A stretch of 38,515 nucleotides of DNA from a bacterium (GCA_024224995.1 JAAENB010001032.1:1-38515); one strand, 5' to 3'. Shown: positions 17,199-27,679, counted from the first letter of the stretch. Notes: a model not told the origin generated them from the letters alone. Made by a program: numbers and translations.

Positions 17199-19748
17199 TC
17201 ACTCAACACCCTTAACCTTAAAAAACTTAATCCCTGAATAGAGGGAATCGGCCTGGGCGCTGATCTCTTCAGCGGCAGAGGCCACATCTGCGGAGCCGGA
17301 GGCAACGGACTGGGTCGCCGCGTTGATATCGTTTACGGTTGTGGTCATTTCCCTGTTGGCAATCATCTGTTCTTCCGTAGCGTTTGAGATATTGTCGGCC
17401 ATGGTCATCACCGTTTCGGTTTCTTTTAAAACCCGGTCCGCGGATTTGGTCTGGACATGAGAAGAGTCCGCGATCATTTGAACCAGGCCGTCGGTTTCTT
17501 TGATGTTGGTAATAATATTATTAAGGGCCTGGGAAGTTTCATCAACATACTGTTTGCCGTTGAGAACAAACTCGCGGCCCGAATTAACCAGCTCCGTAAT
17601 ATTTTTCGCGCTGTTGGAAGTTTGTTCCGCCAGTTTTCCAATCTCATCGGCAACAACAGCAAAGCCTTTGCCGTGGTCACCGGCCCTGGCAGCCTCAATA
17701 GCGGCGTTCAAAGCCAGGAGATTAACCTGGTCGGAAATATCACTGATCATAACCACGAATTGGGAAATTTGCTGAGTACTTTCATCAATGCTGTTCATGC
17801 CTTTGATGGTATTCTGCATAAGCTCATTACCGCGCAGGGCTTCGGAGTTGGAAATCGAAGCTTTTTCCATAGCCTGTCCGGCGAATGTTGATATTTCCAG
17901 GATAATATCTTTCAGGTCAACCATGGAAGCGTTGGTAGTTACCGATAATCCCGACTGTTCTTTAGCATTGTTCGCGATATTTTCAATGGAGCCCGAGGTC
18001 TCTTCAAGAGAAGCGGTCGTTTCTTCAATAGAAGCGGCCTGGTCTTGAGCATTGGAAGAGAGGTACTGGCTTGTTTCCGACAGGGAGCCCGAAGCTTCGG
18101 AAAGCTGCCGGGACGATTCAATCGTGGAGCGGATAACTTCATTGAGTTTCCGCAGGAGTTGTTTCATTGAAATGATGAGGTCGCCGAATTCGTCCTGCAC
18201 GTAATCATCGGACGTAACCGTTAAGTCACCGGCAACGACCTGTTTAAAAATTTTGCTGATATTTTTAATTGGAGTAGAGAGCTGCTGCGCGATTTTTCGA
18301 ATAATAAGATAGATAATAAACGTAAGAACAAAAAGAAAAACAGAGGCATTGATCATAAGAGAGTTCAAAGCCTGGTAATATTCGGACTGTTCCACAAACA
18401 GAACCAGGGGACGGTCCAGGAGAGCGATATCGGTACGAAAGGCTATCATCCTGGTTCCGTTAAACGTAATTTTTTGAGGAATCAGCTTCTCCATTTCCAA
18501 CAGGGAATCCATTCCGCTGAATTTTTTCCGGTCTTCAGCGTCCGTGATATCGGAACCCAGAGTTTTGCCAATAAATGATTCATCGGGAAAAAAGATTATC
18601 TTACCCTTTTTATTCAGCATCATGAATTGCGCGGTTTCAACAAAATCGATATCAGCAAGAATATTTTTTAAGGATTTGATTATAATGGTCACTCCAATTA
18701 TCCCGGAGGTTTTGCCGTCCACTTTCATGGGGCTGGCAAGAACAACAATTTCATTACCCGTAGCTTTATTCTTTATGGGATCGGAAATAAGAACCCTGCC
18801 GGTTTTCATTACTTCTTTAAAATATCCCCTGCCCGATATATTTTTTGTAACCCCAACACTAGCCGGAGAAATCCCATCAAGGCCAACGGCAAAATACATT
18901 TCAACATTTTTATCACGCTGTGAATGGATTATTTTCCAGAATTCCCGGATTCGCGGAAGATTTGCCCGGGCAATATAATCGTTTTTCGAGAAGGCATTTA
19001 TTTCAGAGAGTACTTTTTGAAAAAACGCTTCCGAGCTCTGAGAGGTTTTTTCCAGGGCCTGGGTAAGGAGTTTGTTTTGTATCTTAGCGAAATCCGCTTT
19101 GAGAACGGAAAAAACACCCACAGTACCGATTGTGATAATAAATAATATGGCAGCGAGAATGGGGATGGAGAGTTTGTTGAAAATGGAAAGGGGCTTAAAA
19201 GATATTCTCCGGTTCGAGGGGTAGAGATATATCATGGAAAAATAATAGAGAATAAGCGCCACACACAGGGCAGTAACCTCGCCAATAAGGGCGATAAATA
19301 TAGCCTGCTGAATAGAGAAAAACACCCCCAGGTAAAAACCGATAAAAACCGTGAGCACAGGCCCTCCGGCGCAGCCGATAAAAAGGGGCAGGGCGGCTTT
19401 AAAAGAGAAGGAATTAATAAAGCGTTCAACCTGGCTAATATCGGTATCGGGATTATTTTCCAGGAGTTGGGAAATATTATTATTGAGTTTTCTATTAAGG
19501 ATATAAAACCACACGGTAAAGGCGATAATGATGGGCGGAGCCAGTACAGCAATAATTTTTGCCAGAAGAAGAAAGTTCTCAATACCAACAATTGCGGAAA
19601 CCATACCGAAGTAGAGAAGCGGATGGAACATATATAAGCCGAGGAAGAGAATTAATGTTTTCCGGGGAATGGTTTTCAGGTCATAAATACGTCTTTGTTT
19701 TTCAGGGGCATTATTCTTAATAATTTCAGTCTCTTCTTTCGTCTCCAT
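17199..19748 (-). CDS. Large methyl-accepting chemotaxis protein with N-terminal membrane bundle and double Cache-like sensor
   Basis: 849 residues from the ATG at 19748, preceded by AGGATGATAAGA; an in-frame ATG at 19757 has no room for a ribosome binding site. After about 5 hydrophobic helices (25-185), a helix near 200-220 starts a periplasmic region (about 225-480) like a dCache sensor ([37 protein letters not shown]), followed by another helix (485-505), a HAMP domain ([20 protein letters not shown]) and the receptor signalling domain. The tip [19 protein letters not shown] and [19 protein letters not shown] are conserved. There is no C-terminal pentapeptide. The extra N-terminal bundle is unusual for a chemoreceptor. 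Confidence 0.9.
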   Translation of the reverse strand: METKEETEIIKNNAPEKQRRIYDLKTIPRKTLILFLGLYMFHPLLYFGMVSAIVGIENFLLLAKIIAVLAPPIIIAFTVWFYILNRKLNNNISQLLENNPDTDISQVERFINSFSFKAALPLFIGCAGGPVLTVFIGFYLGVFFSIQQAIFIALIGEVTALCVALILYYFSMIYLYPSNRRISFKPLSIFNKLSIPILAAILFIITIGTVGVFSVLKADFAKIQNKLLTQALEKTSQSSEAFFQKVLSEINAFSKNDYIARANLPRIREFWKIIHSQRDKNVEMYFAVGLDGISPASVGVTKNISGRGYFKEVMKTGRVLISDPIKNKATGNEIVVLASPMKVDGKTSGIIGVTIIIKSLKNILADIDFVETAQFMMLNKKGKIIFFPDESFIGKTLGSDITDAEDRKKFSGMDSLLEMEKLIPQKITFNGTRMIAFRTDIALLDRPLVLFVEQSEYYQALNSLMINASVFLFVLTFIIYLIIRKIAQQLSTPIKNISKIFKQVVAGDLTVTSDDYVQDEFGDLIISMKQLLRKLNEVIRSTIESSRQLSEASGSLSETSQYLSSNAQDQAASIEETTASLEETSGSIENIANNAKEQSGLSVTTNASMVDLKDIILEISTFAGQAMEKASISNSEALRGNELMQNTIKGMNSIDESTQQISQFVVMISDISDQVNLLALNAAIEAARAGDHGKGFAVVADEIGKLAEQTSNSAKNITELVNSGREFVLNGKQYVDETSQALNNIITNIKETDGLVQMIADSSHVQTKSADRVLKETETVMTMADNISNATEEQMIANREMTTTVNDINAATQSVASGSADVASAAEEISAQADSLYSGIKFFKVKGVE

Positions 19749-19796
19749 TCTTATCATCCTGTTGCAAGATCATCACTAAGCAAGTATTCTATATTT

Positions 19797-19824
19797 ATTA
19801 TACAATATTTTATTGATGATTCAA
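19797..19824 (-). promoter_or_regulatory. Promoter of the chemoreceptor gene 17199-19748
   Basis: On the minus strand TTGAAT (19819-19824), a 16-nt spacer and TATAAT (19797-19802). The leader would be about 42 nt and end in AGGAT before the ATG at 19748. Confidence 0.6.
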
Positions 19825-20103
19825 ACAAAAAATGAGAATTTTGGAAAAATTACTGCTCAAAATAGGGGGGGATGTGCAGGGAAAAGCGTAAAAGTGAGGA
19901 AAGTCTTATTTTTTTTATCGGGATTTTCGTCGGGGAGGCTGAGAACTCCTTTTTCCGCGTTAGGGGAAATTTTTAAGAATATTCTTGACTATGTCGTCTT
20001 TGTTTGATCTTCTAACCTCTGTTATTTTTTGACCGCCCCCAATTAATAATCAACGGTTATTCCCGCGGCAGCGGGAAGAAAAAAAATAATAAGGAGGACC
20101 TGT
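19825..20103 (+). other. Intergenic region upstream of the amidase, with a GC-rich hairpin
   Basis: No convincing gene: a 64-codon frame at 19813-20007 has no ribosome binding site or family likeness. An inverted repeat, TTCCCGC and GCGGGAA around GGCA (20060-20077), lies 20 bp before the amidase ribosome binding site AAGGAGG. It is followed by A-rich, not T-rich, sequence, so it is not a terminator for plus-strand transcription; it might be an operator or leader hairpin. A weak TTGACT/TCTTCT pair is at 19985-20013. Confidence 0.4.
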
Positions 20104-21600
20104 ATGAGCGAAATATTACAGGATACATCCAGGCAAACAAAAATTTTTAACTCACCGTACGATTCGGCAGCATCATTATTACAGGCCATTCATTCCGGAA
20201 AGATCAGCTCCCGTGAAGCGCTGCAGCTTTACCTGGAACGGGTGGAAAAGTATAATCCCGGTTTAAATGCCATAGTGGCGCTTGATGTAGAAACCGCGCA
20301 GCAGCGGGCACGTGAGGCAGATGAGGCCCTTGCCCGGGGAGAGCTGTGGGGGCCGCTCCATGGCCTGCCCATGACCGTTAAAGATGTCTTTGAAGTACGG
20401 GGCATGCCGGCAACCGCCGGAGCTCTTGAGCTTAAGGACCATGTTCCCAAACGGAACGCCGATGCCGTACAGAACCTGTTAGATGCCGGGGCCATTATAT
20501 TCGGGAAAACCAATGTACCCCGCTTCGCTTCGGATCACCAGAGCTATAATGAAGTATACGGCACCAGCAATAATCCCTGGGATCTTGAACGTACCCCGGG
20601 CGGCTCATCCGGAGGCGCGGCAGCCTCCCTTGCCGCAGGCATGACACCACTGGAGATGGGCAGTGATATTGGCGGGTCCATCCGGATTCCCGCGCATTAC
20701 TGCGGTGTATACGGACATAAATCCAGCTATGGCAGTGTATCGTATCAAGGGCATATTCCTAATTTACCGGGAAGCCTTCTTACCAGCGACCTGGTATCTA
20801 TGGGGCCCCTGGCCCGGCATCCGGAGGATCTGGCATTGGCGCTCCCCATTATGGCAGGTCCGGGAGGTTTTGACCAGCCCGCGTGGCAGCTGAACCTGCC
20901 GCGGGCGCGTCATACCTCACTCAAGGATTTTCGAGTGGCCTGCTGGATTGAAGATCCCGCAGCAGCGGTAGATGAGCCGCTGCAGCAATCACTCAAGGAA
21001 GCAATAGACGCGCTGCGTTCTGCGGGGGCGCGGGTAGATGAAACAGCCCGGCCCGGTATTTCCTTTGAAGAGATGAGAGACCTGTTCTTTTTGCTGCTGG
21101 CAGGCGCTTTAAGTGACTCTTTTACGGATAAGGAATTCAGGATTTTTAAATTAATGGCTCCATTTGTTTCTTTTGGCAAATCCCTTTTTTCACTGTACGC
21201 CAGGGGGCTGGTAATGAAGCACCGGGACTGGCTTATTTTACATGAGAAACGGCAGCAGGTGAGAAAAAAATGGAATGAATTTTTTAAACAATATGATGTG
21301 CTGCTAACCCCGGTATCCCCAACAGCGGCTTTCCCGCATATGCAGAAAGGTTTGCCGGCAACCCGTTCATTGACCATCAATGGAGAAAAACGCTCATTCC
21401 TGGAAAATCTTAACTGGATCTCACTGGCCGGCCTGGCCTATTTACCGGCAACAACAGCTCCCGTAGGAATAACAGGATCGGGATTGCCTTTGGGAATACA
21501 AATAATTGGTCCGCACCTGGAAGATCTAACAACCATAGAATTTGCGAAACTGGCACAGGAAGCCTGGGGCGGTTTTAAGCAGCCCCCGGGTTATGAATAA
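20104..21600 (+). CDS. Amidase signature (AS) family amidase
   Basis: 498 residues, a normal length for the family. The Ser-cisSer-Lys catalytic set is visible: the Lys in LPMTVKDVFEV (near residue 97), the Gly/Ser-rich signature TPGGSSGGAAASLAAG (near 165-180) and the nucleophile segment GSDIGGSIRIPAHYCGVYGHK. It hydrolyses carbon-nitrogen amide bonds. It resembles 6-aminohexanoate-oligomer/fatty-acid-amide-type amidases more than GatA, and there is no gatB or gatC beside it, so tRNA amidotransferase function is unlikely. No signal peptide. AAGGAGG precedes the ATG by 7 nt. It stands alone between a divergent chemoreceptor and the AT-rich methylase island. Confidence 0.88.
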   Translation: MSEILQDTSRQTKIFNSPYDSAASLLQAIHSGKISSREALQLYLERVEKYNPGLNAIVALDVETAQQRAREADEALARGELWGPLHGLPMTVKDVFEVRGMPATAGALELKDHVPKRNADAVQNLLDAGAIIFGKTNVPRFASDHQSYNEVYGTSNNPWDLERTPGGSSGGAAASLAAGMTPLEMGSDIGGSIRIPAHYCGVYGHKSSYGSVSYQGHIPNLPGSLLTSDLVSMGPLARHPEDLALALPIMAGPGGFDQPAWQLNLPRARHTSLKDFRVACWIEDPAAAVDEPLQQSLKEAIDALRSAGARVDETARPGISFEEMRDLFFLLLAGALSDSFTDKEFRIFKLMAPFVSFGKSLFSLYARGLVMKHRDWLILHEKRQQVRKKWNEFFKQYDVLLTPVSPTAAFPHMQKGLPATRSLTINGEKRSFLENLNWISLAGLAYLPATTAPVGITGSGLPLGIQIIGPHLEDLTTIEFAKLAQEAWGGFKQPPGYE

Positions 21601-21616
21601 ACCGGGATACGTATCA

Positions 21617-21652
21617 GGCGGTGCCCTTGGGGGTGCCGCCGGGAAAATTTTT
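21617..21652 (+). terminator. Possible terminator hairpin after the amidase gene
   Basis: GGCGGTGCC (21617-21625) can pair with GGTGCCGCC (21632-21640) with two G-U wobbles, followed by GGGAAAATTTTT. The T run is short and offset, so efficiency is uncertain. The rest of the 308-bp gap to 21908 is AT-rich and I see no clear promoter or gene in it. Confidence 0.35.
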
Positions 21653-21908
21653 GGCCTGGCTCAAAAAGAAGGACAGGTTTGGTCTTTTAGTGGAAATCCG
21701 ACTGATATTTCCCTGACAATCTATTATTTTTATTCAATTTTTATATATTTATCATTATTTTCAACTTTATTATTGCTTTTTTTCGGGAAGGCTGAAATTG
21801 TTGTTCCTATAATTAATGAATAAATTAGTCTAAGACTTGAACGATTCAGTAGTAAAGCAGACTTTTTTATGGAGCTCGTTAATAAAAATGTATTTATGAA
21901 AATATAGT

Positions 21909-24812
21909 ATGTCAACACAATTATTTGAACAACATATCATTGATTTAAACTTCTCTTTATTAGATGATAATAAGAAGAGTGGCGTTCTGTTGACAAATAG
22001 CTTTGAAAATATTGACTCCGATTTAGCTTCACCAGACATCCTTTTTGCATTAGAGACCGCTAAAATCAAATTCAAGGCTGATGCTGTTTATTTTCGCCAT
22101 TTTCAGGATGGCAGAGCCTCTGTCCCTCAATTATATTTATTTGATTATACTCATAAAAAACTTACTAATGAAAAAAAGAACGATATACATATCCGGATGT
22201 GGAATGGTTACCAGGTTCCTGCTTATATTATTATTGAGCAATCATCGGTAAGTATATTTGATTCACGTAAAAGACCAAAAGAAGAAAAAAACAGTTATGC
22301 CAAAGAAATTTTGACAAGAACCGGCAGAGCTATTAAAGACTTTAACGCTAAAGATTTTGACAGTGGAATTTTCTGGGAAGAGCAAAAGGAGAAAAAAGAT
22401 TTTCGGTTTGAACAATCTGCTACAAGAGACTTGATTAGAGGCTTAAAAGAAGTTTTCAGAAGCTTTCTTGAAGAATCAGAATTAGACCGACATGTTGCAT
22501 TAAAACTTTTAGTTCAAAGTCTTTTGATAAAATATCTCGAAGAAAGAGATGTGAAAAGTGCCAGCGGTTACTTTGCCGGGACATATTTCAAAAAGAATTT
22601 TAAGTGCTCAAATTTTTGCGAAACCATTCGGAATGGTAAATTGCTTGATTTGCTTGACCAATTAGCCAAAGATTTTAATGGCAAAATATTCGAATGGGAC
22701 AATGACGAAGAAATTAAAGAAAGAGAAGCGATTCAGCAATCAAAAGTTCAAAAACTAGCCGATTATTTGGATGGTAATATTCAGGACAATCAATATGTCA
22801 TTTGGCGTTTGTATTCTTTTACACATTTACCGGTTGAGGTTATTAGTTCGGTTTATGAAGAACTACTAACTGATAGTAAGGATATTGTATATACACCTGA
22901 AATGATTGTTAGCACTTTAGTGGATGAATGTATGCCATTAAAGAATCCTCAAAAGGATTTTAAAATAATTGACGTTAGCTGTGGCTCAGGAATTTTTCTT
23001 GTAAAAACCTACAAACGCATTGTACAGTGGTGGAGATATGAACAGTGGGAAAAGACTGGAAAACTAATTAAACCTTCACTATCGGTATTAAAGAAGCTCT
23101 TGTTAAAAAGTATTCACGGTGTAGATATTGAGCAGGATGCTATTCGACTATCCGTATTCAGTTTAGCATTAGCGGTTTTAGATGAAGTTGATTTAGACCC
23201 ACCAACATGGGGGAAATTGAAGTTCCCTGATTTAAGTGAAAATATCATAACTCAGGATTTTTTTGAATTTATAATAAGCAAACCTATTGCAGATTTTGAT
23301 CTGGTTATTGGCAATCCTCCTTTTAATCTACCTCCTGTAAACGGTAAAGAACCTGGTAGAGAAAAACATTTTAAAGAGTTAAATGATAGAATAGGATACA
23401 TAAGTGAAATTAACATACCTGATGAGAATCCTGCGTTGCATTTTTTAGTGCAATCTATGAAGTTACTCAAAGAGAATGCGTTGCTTTGTTTAATTCAGCC
23501 TTCTGGTCCAATTCTCTACCAAAAAGACCTCAGTTTTAAACAAGATTTGTTTTCTCAGAATAATTTATTGCAAGTTATAGATTTTACAAAATTAGCAGAT
23601 AAGCTTTGGGCTAGAAAAAATGTAGCTACAGCAGCTGTTTTTATTCAAAAAACAGCTCCGAACAATGAGGACGTCCTACATCTAGTAGCAAATCGTACTT
23701 TCTCAAATGCAAACCGACTTTTTTTAGAGTTTGACCATTATGATTTTCACCTGGTATCCAGGGATGCGGTTTTAAAAAGTCCATTTGTTTGGAAAGCTAA
23801 TTTGATGGGTGGAGGACGACTTGTTCAGTTAATTGAAGAGTTATCAAAAATAGAAACCCTTGAGGATTTTATTAATGATAAAAGGTCCGTTGGATGGGTG
23901 GCTGGGGAAGGTTTTATTGCAAGTCAAAATGGAAAGCCATGTTCCTATATTACCGATAAAAGGTTTTTACCAACGAAAGCTTTTACTGAAAATGGAATAG
24001 ATTTTTCTGCAATTCATGAATGTAAATTTGTAAAGTTTCATAGACCTAGAAATCCAAAGATATATCAACCTCCTCATCTTCTTATCAAGGCAAATTTGGG
24101 TAAAAATAAATTATTGACTTATTTGTCAGATGAAGACATTGTTTTTAAGGATAAAATAATTGGAATTCATTCGCCTGAAATAGAACGAAATGAGTTAGAA
24201 CATTTATTCAATTATCTGAATGACTTTTCAGATATTCTTAGGTTTTATATCTTCTGTACAAGCGCTCAAGTTTCTGTCAGTAGAGCAACTGCACTTATCA
24301 AACAGGACATCATGCGACTTCCATATCCAAAAAATATACAGGAATTAAGTATTTCGGAGGCTAATCATGTATTAATAAATGATGTTCTTAAATATTTTAT
24401 TTCTAATTCTGATGATTTAGAAATTGTATCTGACAATTCATATATCTACGAGTTTGGGGAAATTTTTTGCAAAACGTTAAACAGCATCTACCAAAATGAG
24501 AAATCATTTCAATTATTCAAAATTATAGATGCAGGAAAATATTATGCATTGCATTTTGAATATACTTCAGAAAAACTTTGTCCAAAAAATGAAAATGCTG
24601 ATGATATAGAAAAATACATTGAAGCGGCAATTCCATCAAGAAAAGATAATATAGAAAGCACGCATATACAAAAAGTCATAAAAGCATATGGGCAAGATTC
24701 TATAATTTTAGCCAAACCAAAACAATTGCGTTACTGGTTGCCATCAATTGCATTAAGGGATGCAGATGAAACTTTTGCGGACTACATTAAATCCCGAGAC
24801 CATAATGTTTAA
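21909..24812 (+). CDS. N6-adenine DNA methyltransferase of a restriction-modification system
   Basis: 967 residues. S-adenosylmethionine-binding motif I is IIDVSCGSGIFLVKTY (near residue 354), the region VDIEQDAIRLSVFSLALAV follows, and catalytic motif IV is DLVIGNPPFNLP (near 468), the NPPF form of gamma-type adenine methylases such as Eco57I-like enzymes. A long N-terminal region (1-310) and a C-terminal part (about 600-967) probably hold target recognition, and LPYPKNIQ resembles the specificity-domain junction of such proteins. No nuclease motif stands out in its N-terminus; the nuclease candidate is the next gene, overlapping by 8 bp. Base composition is much more AT-rich than its neighbours, suggesting transfer. 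No ribosome binding site precedes the ATG. Confidence 0.88.
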   Translation: MSTQLFEQHIIDLNFSLLDDNKKSGVLLTNSFENIDSDLASPDILFALETAKIKFKADAVYFRHFQDGRASVPQLYLFDYTHKKLTNEKKNDIHIRMWNGYQVPAYIIIEQSSVSIFDSRKRPKEEKNSYAKEILTRTGRAIKDFNAKDFDSGIFWEEQKEKKDFRFEQSATRDLIRGLKEVFRSFLEESELDRHVALKLLVQSLLIKYLEERDVKSASGYFAGTYFKKNFKCSNFCETIRNGKLLDLLDQLAKDFNGKIFEWDNDEEIKEREAIQQSKVQKLADYLDGNIQDNQYVIWRLYSFTHLPVEVISSVYEELLTDSKDIVYTPEMIVSTLVDECMPLKNPQKDFKIIDVSCGSGIFLVKTYKRIVQWWRYEQWEKTGKLIKPSLSVLKKLLLKSIHGVDIEQDAIRLSVFSLALAVLDEVDLDPPTWGKLKFPDLSENIITQDFFEFIISKPIADFDLVIGNPPFNLPPVNGKEPGREKHFKELNDRIGYISEINIPDENPALHFLVQSMKLLKENALLCLIQPSGPILYQKDLSFKQDLFSQNNLLQVIDFTKLADKLWARKNVATAAVFIQKTAPNNEDVLHLVANRTFSNANRLFLEFDHYDFHLVSRDAVLKSPFVWKANLMGGGRLVQLIEELSKIETLEDFINDKRSVGWVAGEGFIASQNGKPCSYITDKRFLPTKAFTENGIDFSAIHECKFVKFHRPRNPKIYQPPHLLIKANLGKNKLLTYLSDEDIVFKDKIIGIHSPEIERNELEHLFNYLNDFSDILRFYIFCTSAQVSVSRATALIKQDIMRLPYPKNIQELSISEANHVLINDVLKYFISNSDDLEIVSDNSYIYEFGEIFCKTLNSIYQNEKSFQLFKIIDAGKYYALHFEYTSEKLCPKNENADDIEKYIEAAIPSRKDNIESTHIQKVIKAYGQDSIILAKPKQLRYWLPSIALRDADETFADYIKSRDHNV

Positions 24813-25491
24813 AGATTCATTACCATCATATCAAATCCCTGGTGATAATGACCTTAGTGCAGATTCTTGTTTTGAGGTGGATGTAATATTGTCGTTTATC
24901 GATGAAAATGTTCCTGATTTCCCATCTTACTACCAATCAGTAAAAGATTCAGACAAGGAAAATCGAATAAGTGATATTCTTGTTCACCATTTTGAAATAT
25001 GCAAGAATGAATCCGGAGGCTATTTCCCTTTTAGATTTAGTAAAAATCCAACACAAGCAGAATCCGATAGAGAAACAGATATTGGTGTTTTTGTGCTGAC
25101 TCGAAACCAAACGTCAATCCCAATAATTGAATTTGAAGCTAAAAGATTTTCAGATTCATCAAAGAATAAAGAATACGTTTGTGGTTTAAGAGGTGGAATT
25201 GAACGTTTTAAAAGAGGGCATCATTCCCCCCATCTCAAAGTCTGTGGTATGTTTGGATATGTTCAAAACCGGACTTCTTCTTATTGGATAGAAAAAGTAA
25301 ATAACTGGATTAAAGAGTTGTCCGAAAATAATGTTGACCCAACAATTGATTGGACGGATAGTAAAGAATATTTGATTAAAGTAGATTCTTTTCCTCAAGT
25401 TCAGAAGTTGTTTTCTTCTCATTTTAGGAAACTACCAGAAGATAGAATTTTACTGTGGCATTACTTGATTGAACTTGCCGCTAAAAATTAA
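24805..25491 (+). CDS. Putative restriction endonuclease subunit, PD-(D/E)XK-like
   Basis: 228 residues from the ATG at 24805, which overlaps the methylase stop codon by 8 bp; the longer frame from 24760 would overlap it by 53 bp and is less likely. Residues 88-117 carry a plausible PD-(D/E)XK core: Asp92 in ETDIGVFVLT, a Pro-Ile-Ile strand, and Glu111-Ala-Lys113 in IIEFEAKRF, with Glu109 just before. A helical region rich in aromatic residues follows, with a conserved-looking LWHYLIELA end. Coupled to an N6-adenine methylase and sharing its AT-rich composition, it is most simply the nuclease or DNA-binding partner of the same system. No established family name is claimed. Confidence 0.7.
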   Translation: MFKDSLPSYQIPGDNDLSADSCFEVDVILSFIDENVPDFPSYYQSVKDSDKENRISDILVHHFEICKNESGGYFPFRFSKNPTQAESDRETDIGVFVLTRNQTSIPIIEFEAKRFSDSSKNKEYVCGLRGGIERFKRGHHSPHLKVCGMFGYVQNRTSSYWIEKVNNWIKELSENNVDPTIDWTDSKEYLIKVDSFPQVQKLFSSHFRKLPEDRILLWHYLIELAAKN

Positions 25492-25533
25492 AACCTGAGT
25501 TAACAAGGTTCCAGCGACAATAATGGCCTCTTG

Positions 25534-27645
25534 TTATTTACCGGCTTCCGTGCCGCCGGGGAAATTTTTAACCAGCATAACGCGGTTTCCTTTTTCATTG
25601 AATTCAATCTCATCAAAAATACTTTTTGCCATGGCAAGTCCTCTGCCGTGGGCAAGCAATTCCCGGTTTGCTTCAGCAGCCGCGTTCGTGATAAATTCTT
25701 TATGATTGAACCCGTTCCCTTCATCTGTTACGTAGTAGACGGCCTTTTCGTTGTTTACCGTATAATCAATAGAAACCTGTCTGTTCGCGTACCGGGAATC
25801 GTTCTGCCGTTCGGACACAAGCTCAAAATAGCGGTCTTCAATTTGGGCCGCGGTTTTTTCTTCGAAATTGATCTCAAGGTTTCCGTGTTCAATAGCGTTT
25901 ATGATAATTTCACGAAGCGCAATTCTCAAAAGGTTTACCTTTTTTTGTTCAAGGTGTTTCGTAATATTCCTGGTAATACGGTGTGTAATATCCTCGGCAG
26001 TAATGAGGTAATTCCCAATACAAAAAGACTGTTTTTCCGATTGAAAATATTTTAAAAGCGTATCTTCCGGAATATGGGAGGCTTTTCCCAGTATTTCCTG
26101 TTTTCCTTTAATGTTTATGTATTCCAGTCGCACTTGCATCTCCTTTGGTTCTGTAATAATCGACGACATAAAAGGAACTCGAAAAACTATGGGTTCCCTG
26201 GTTTCCGCGAAGTTTTCAAGTTTTTCCCGGAGAAGAATTTTTGTAACGCTTCCCCCTCTGCGTTCTTCAAAGACAAGATCTATTATATTTTTCTCTTTCA
26301 CTTCTTCGGGACTTATACGAAAATGTTTTCGTATAGACTTATTGGCCGACATAAAATTCCAATTTTTATCAAGGGTGAATATAATATCATCCGAATTCCC
26401 AACAAGCAGGTTAAAACGTACTTTGGAAAAAAGAGCCTGTTTTTGCGCTTCTTCCCCTTCTTTCCGCAGCATGGTGACCCTGTCTCCCAGACCAAAGGAC
26501 AGAAGGGTGAAATGGAAAATCGAACCTATTTGTAAGGCATAATTGGCAAAAAAATTACTGGGAAGAATTCCGGCAACTTTTGACGCGTAAATTAAAGCGC
26601 CAACGAGCAAAGCGCTCCACGCGATAATAAAGAAAAAAGCAGGGCGATATCGTTTGATCAGTAAAACAATCCCGGTATACAGGATTGTGCCAATAACAAA
26701 GAACGATAAACCCAGCTGCACGAGAATGGAAACCGCGTAGGGCAGAAATATCTGAGTGGGGAGTGTAGCCGCAAGAATAATAATAAGAATGAGAAATACC
26801 CGGTAACACTTTGGGTGCAATTCTTTTGTCGACAGGAACGAAATAGTAAATATCATGAGTGTAATTAATCCCAGGCAAATCGTTAGCGGAATGGTATGGG
26901 TATACGCTTCCAGGAAACCGGGGGTGAAGTATTCGAACATATAGCCGTTTTGCGTTAGCTGATAAAAACTATAACAAAAAAGGAACAGGATATAATAGAA
27001 ATAGGACCTGTCTTTTATCGACAGGAAAAAGGAAAAATTAAAGAGCAGCATAAAAAAGAGGATGCCGAAATATATGCCCATAATATATTGTTCGGTATGG
27101 CTTTTATCTCTAAATTTGACGCTGTTCCATAAGGCAAGAGGGATCTCCATCCTGTCTTCATTCCGGAAACGCATATAGAACACAATTTCACTGTCATAAA
27201 TGAATTCAACTGGAAAAATGAAGTGGCGGTGCTGAACGGGCCTGGTGTTAAAAGCATGACGGTAGCCGGTTTTTATCACACTATATTTTTTGTCTTTGCC
27301 GGGAAAAAAGAAAGAAATGTTATCCATAAGGGGATATGAAAATTCAAGAAGCCATTTGGAATTTGCTGTAGATTGATTTCGTATTGAACACCGGACCCAT
27401 ATTGTTGAATTGGTAAAACCAAAATAGGGGACATCTTCCGTGCTTTTCTTAAAGGCTTCCGGGGGAATGGCCTGAATACTCTCAATCGAATGTTCATGAA
27501 GGGGATCTTCAAGGATGTAGAGATTTTTTCCCAGGGGGTACTTTTCTCTATTATCCTCAATCACCACCGTGTCGGCAGCAGAGAGCATAGTAACCGGTAA
27601 GATCAGGCTCAGGGCAAATAAGCATATGTATGAATAAAATTTCAT
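25534..27645 (-). CDS. 7TM sensor (7TMR-DISM type) with PAS-like region and RsbW-like HATPase kinase domain
   Basis: 703 residues. A signal peptide (about 1-23), an extracellular 7TMR-DISMED2-like beta domain (about 30-175; STIWVRCSIRNQ, YPLMDNISFFFPG), seven membrane helices (about 190-395), a PAS-like segment (about 412-450; DDIIFTLDKNWNFMSANKSI) and a C-terminal GHKL ATPase domain. The N box is LREIIINAIEHGNLEI, G1 is VTDEGNGFNHKEF and G2 is HGRGLAMAK, close to the RsbW/SpoIIAB serine-kinase type; there is no phospho-acceptor His domain. It would phosphorylate STAS antagonists, opposing the PP2C sensors of similar layout at 13542 and 29175. Its start lacks a ribosome binding site. Confidence 0.88.
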   Translation of the reverse strand: MKFYSYICLFALSLILPVTMLSAADTVVIEDNREKYPLGKNLYILEDPLHEHSIESIQAIPPEAFKKSTEDVPYFGFTNSTIWVRCSIRNQSTANSKWLLEFSYPLMDNISFFFPGKDKKYSVIKTGYRHAFNTRPVQHRHFIFPVEFIYDSEIVFYMRFRNEDRMEIPLALWNSVKFRDKSHTEQYIMGIYFGILFFMLLFNFSFFLSIKDRSYFYYILFLFCYSFYQLTQNGYMFEYFTPGFLEAYTHTIPLTICLGLITLMIFTISFLSTKELHPKCYRVFLILIIILAATLPTQIFLPYAVSILVQLGLSFFVIGTILYTGIVLLIKRYRPAFFFIIAWSALLVGALIYASKVAGILPSNFFANYALQIGSIFHFTLLSFGLGDRVTMLRKEGEEAQKQALFSKVRFNLLVGNSDDIIFTLDKNWNFMSANKSIRKHFRISPEEVKEKNIIDLVFEERRGGSVTKILLREKLENFAETREPIVFRVPFMSSIITEPKEMQVRLEYINIKGKQEILGKASHIPEDTLLKYFQSEKQSFCIGNYLITAEDITHRITRNITKHLEQKKVNLLRIALREIIINAIEHGNLEINFEEKTAAQIEDRYFELVSERQNDSRYANRQVSIDYTVNNEKAVYYVTDEGNGFNHKEFITNAAAEANRELLAHGRGLAMAKSIFDEIEFNEKGNRVMLVKNFPGGTEAGK

Positions 27646-27650
27646 ACTTT

Positions 27651-27679
27651 GTTGTACTACGGTATTGGGTTAAATGCAA
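27651..27679 (-). promoter_or_regulatory. Possible promoter abutting the start of the 7TM kinase gene
   Basis: On the minus strand TTGCAT (27674-27679), a 17-nt spacer and TACAAC (27651-27656), only 5 nt before the ATG at 27645. The -10 box is weak, but the geometry repeats that of the other leaderless-type starts in the window. Confidence 0.35.

Noticed and set aside
20060..20077. GC-rich hairpin as a terminator
   Set aside because: It is followed by A-rich sequence on the plus strand and lies upstream of a gene, so it was kept only as a possible leader hairpin.
24760..24804. Upstream ATG of the nuclease-like gene
   Set aside because: It would overlap the methylase gene by 53 bp; the ATG at 24805 gives the common short stop/start overlap.
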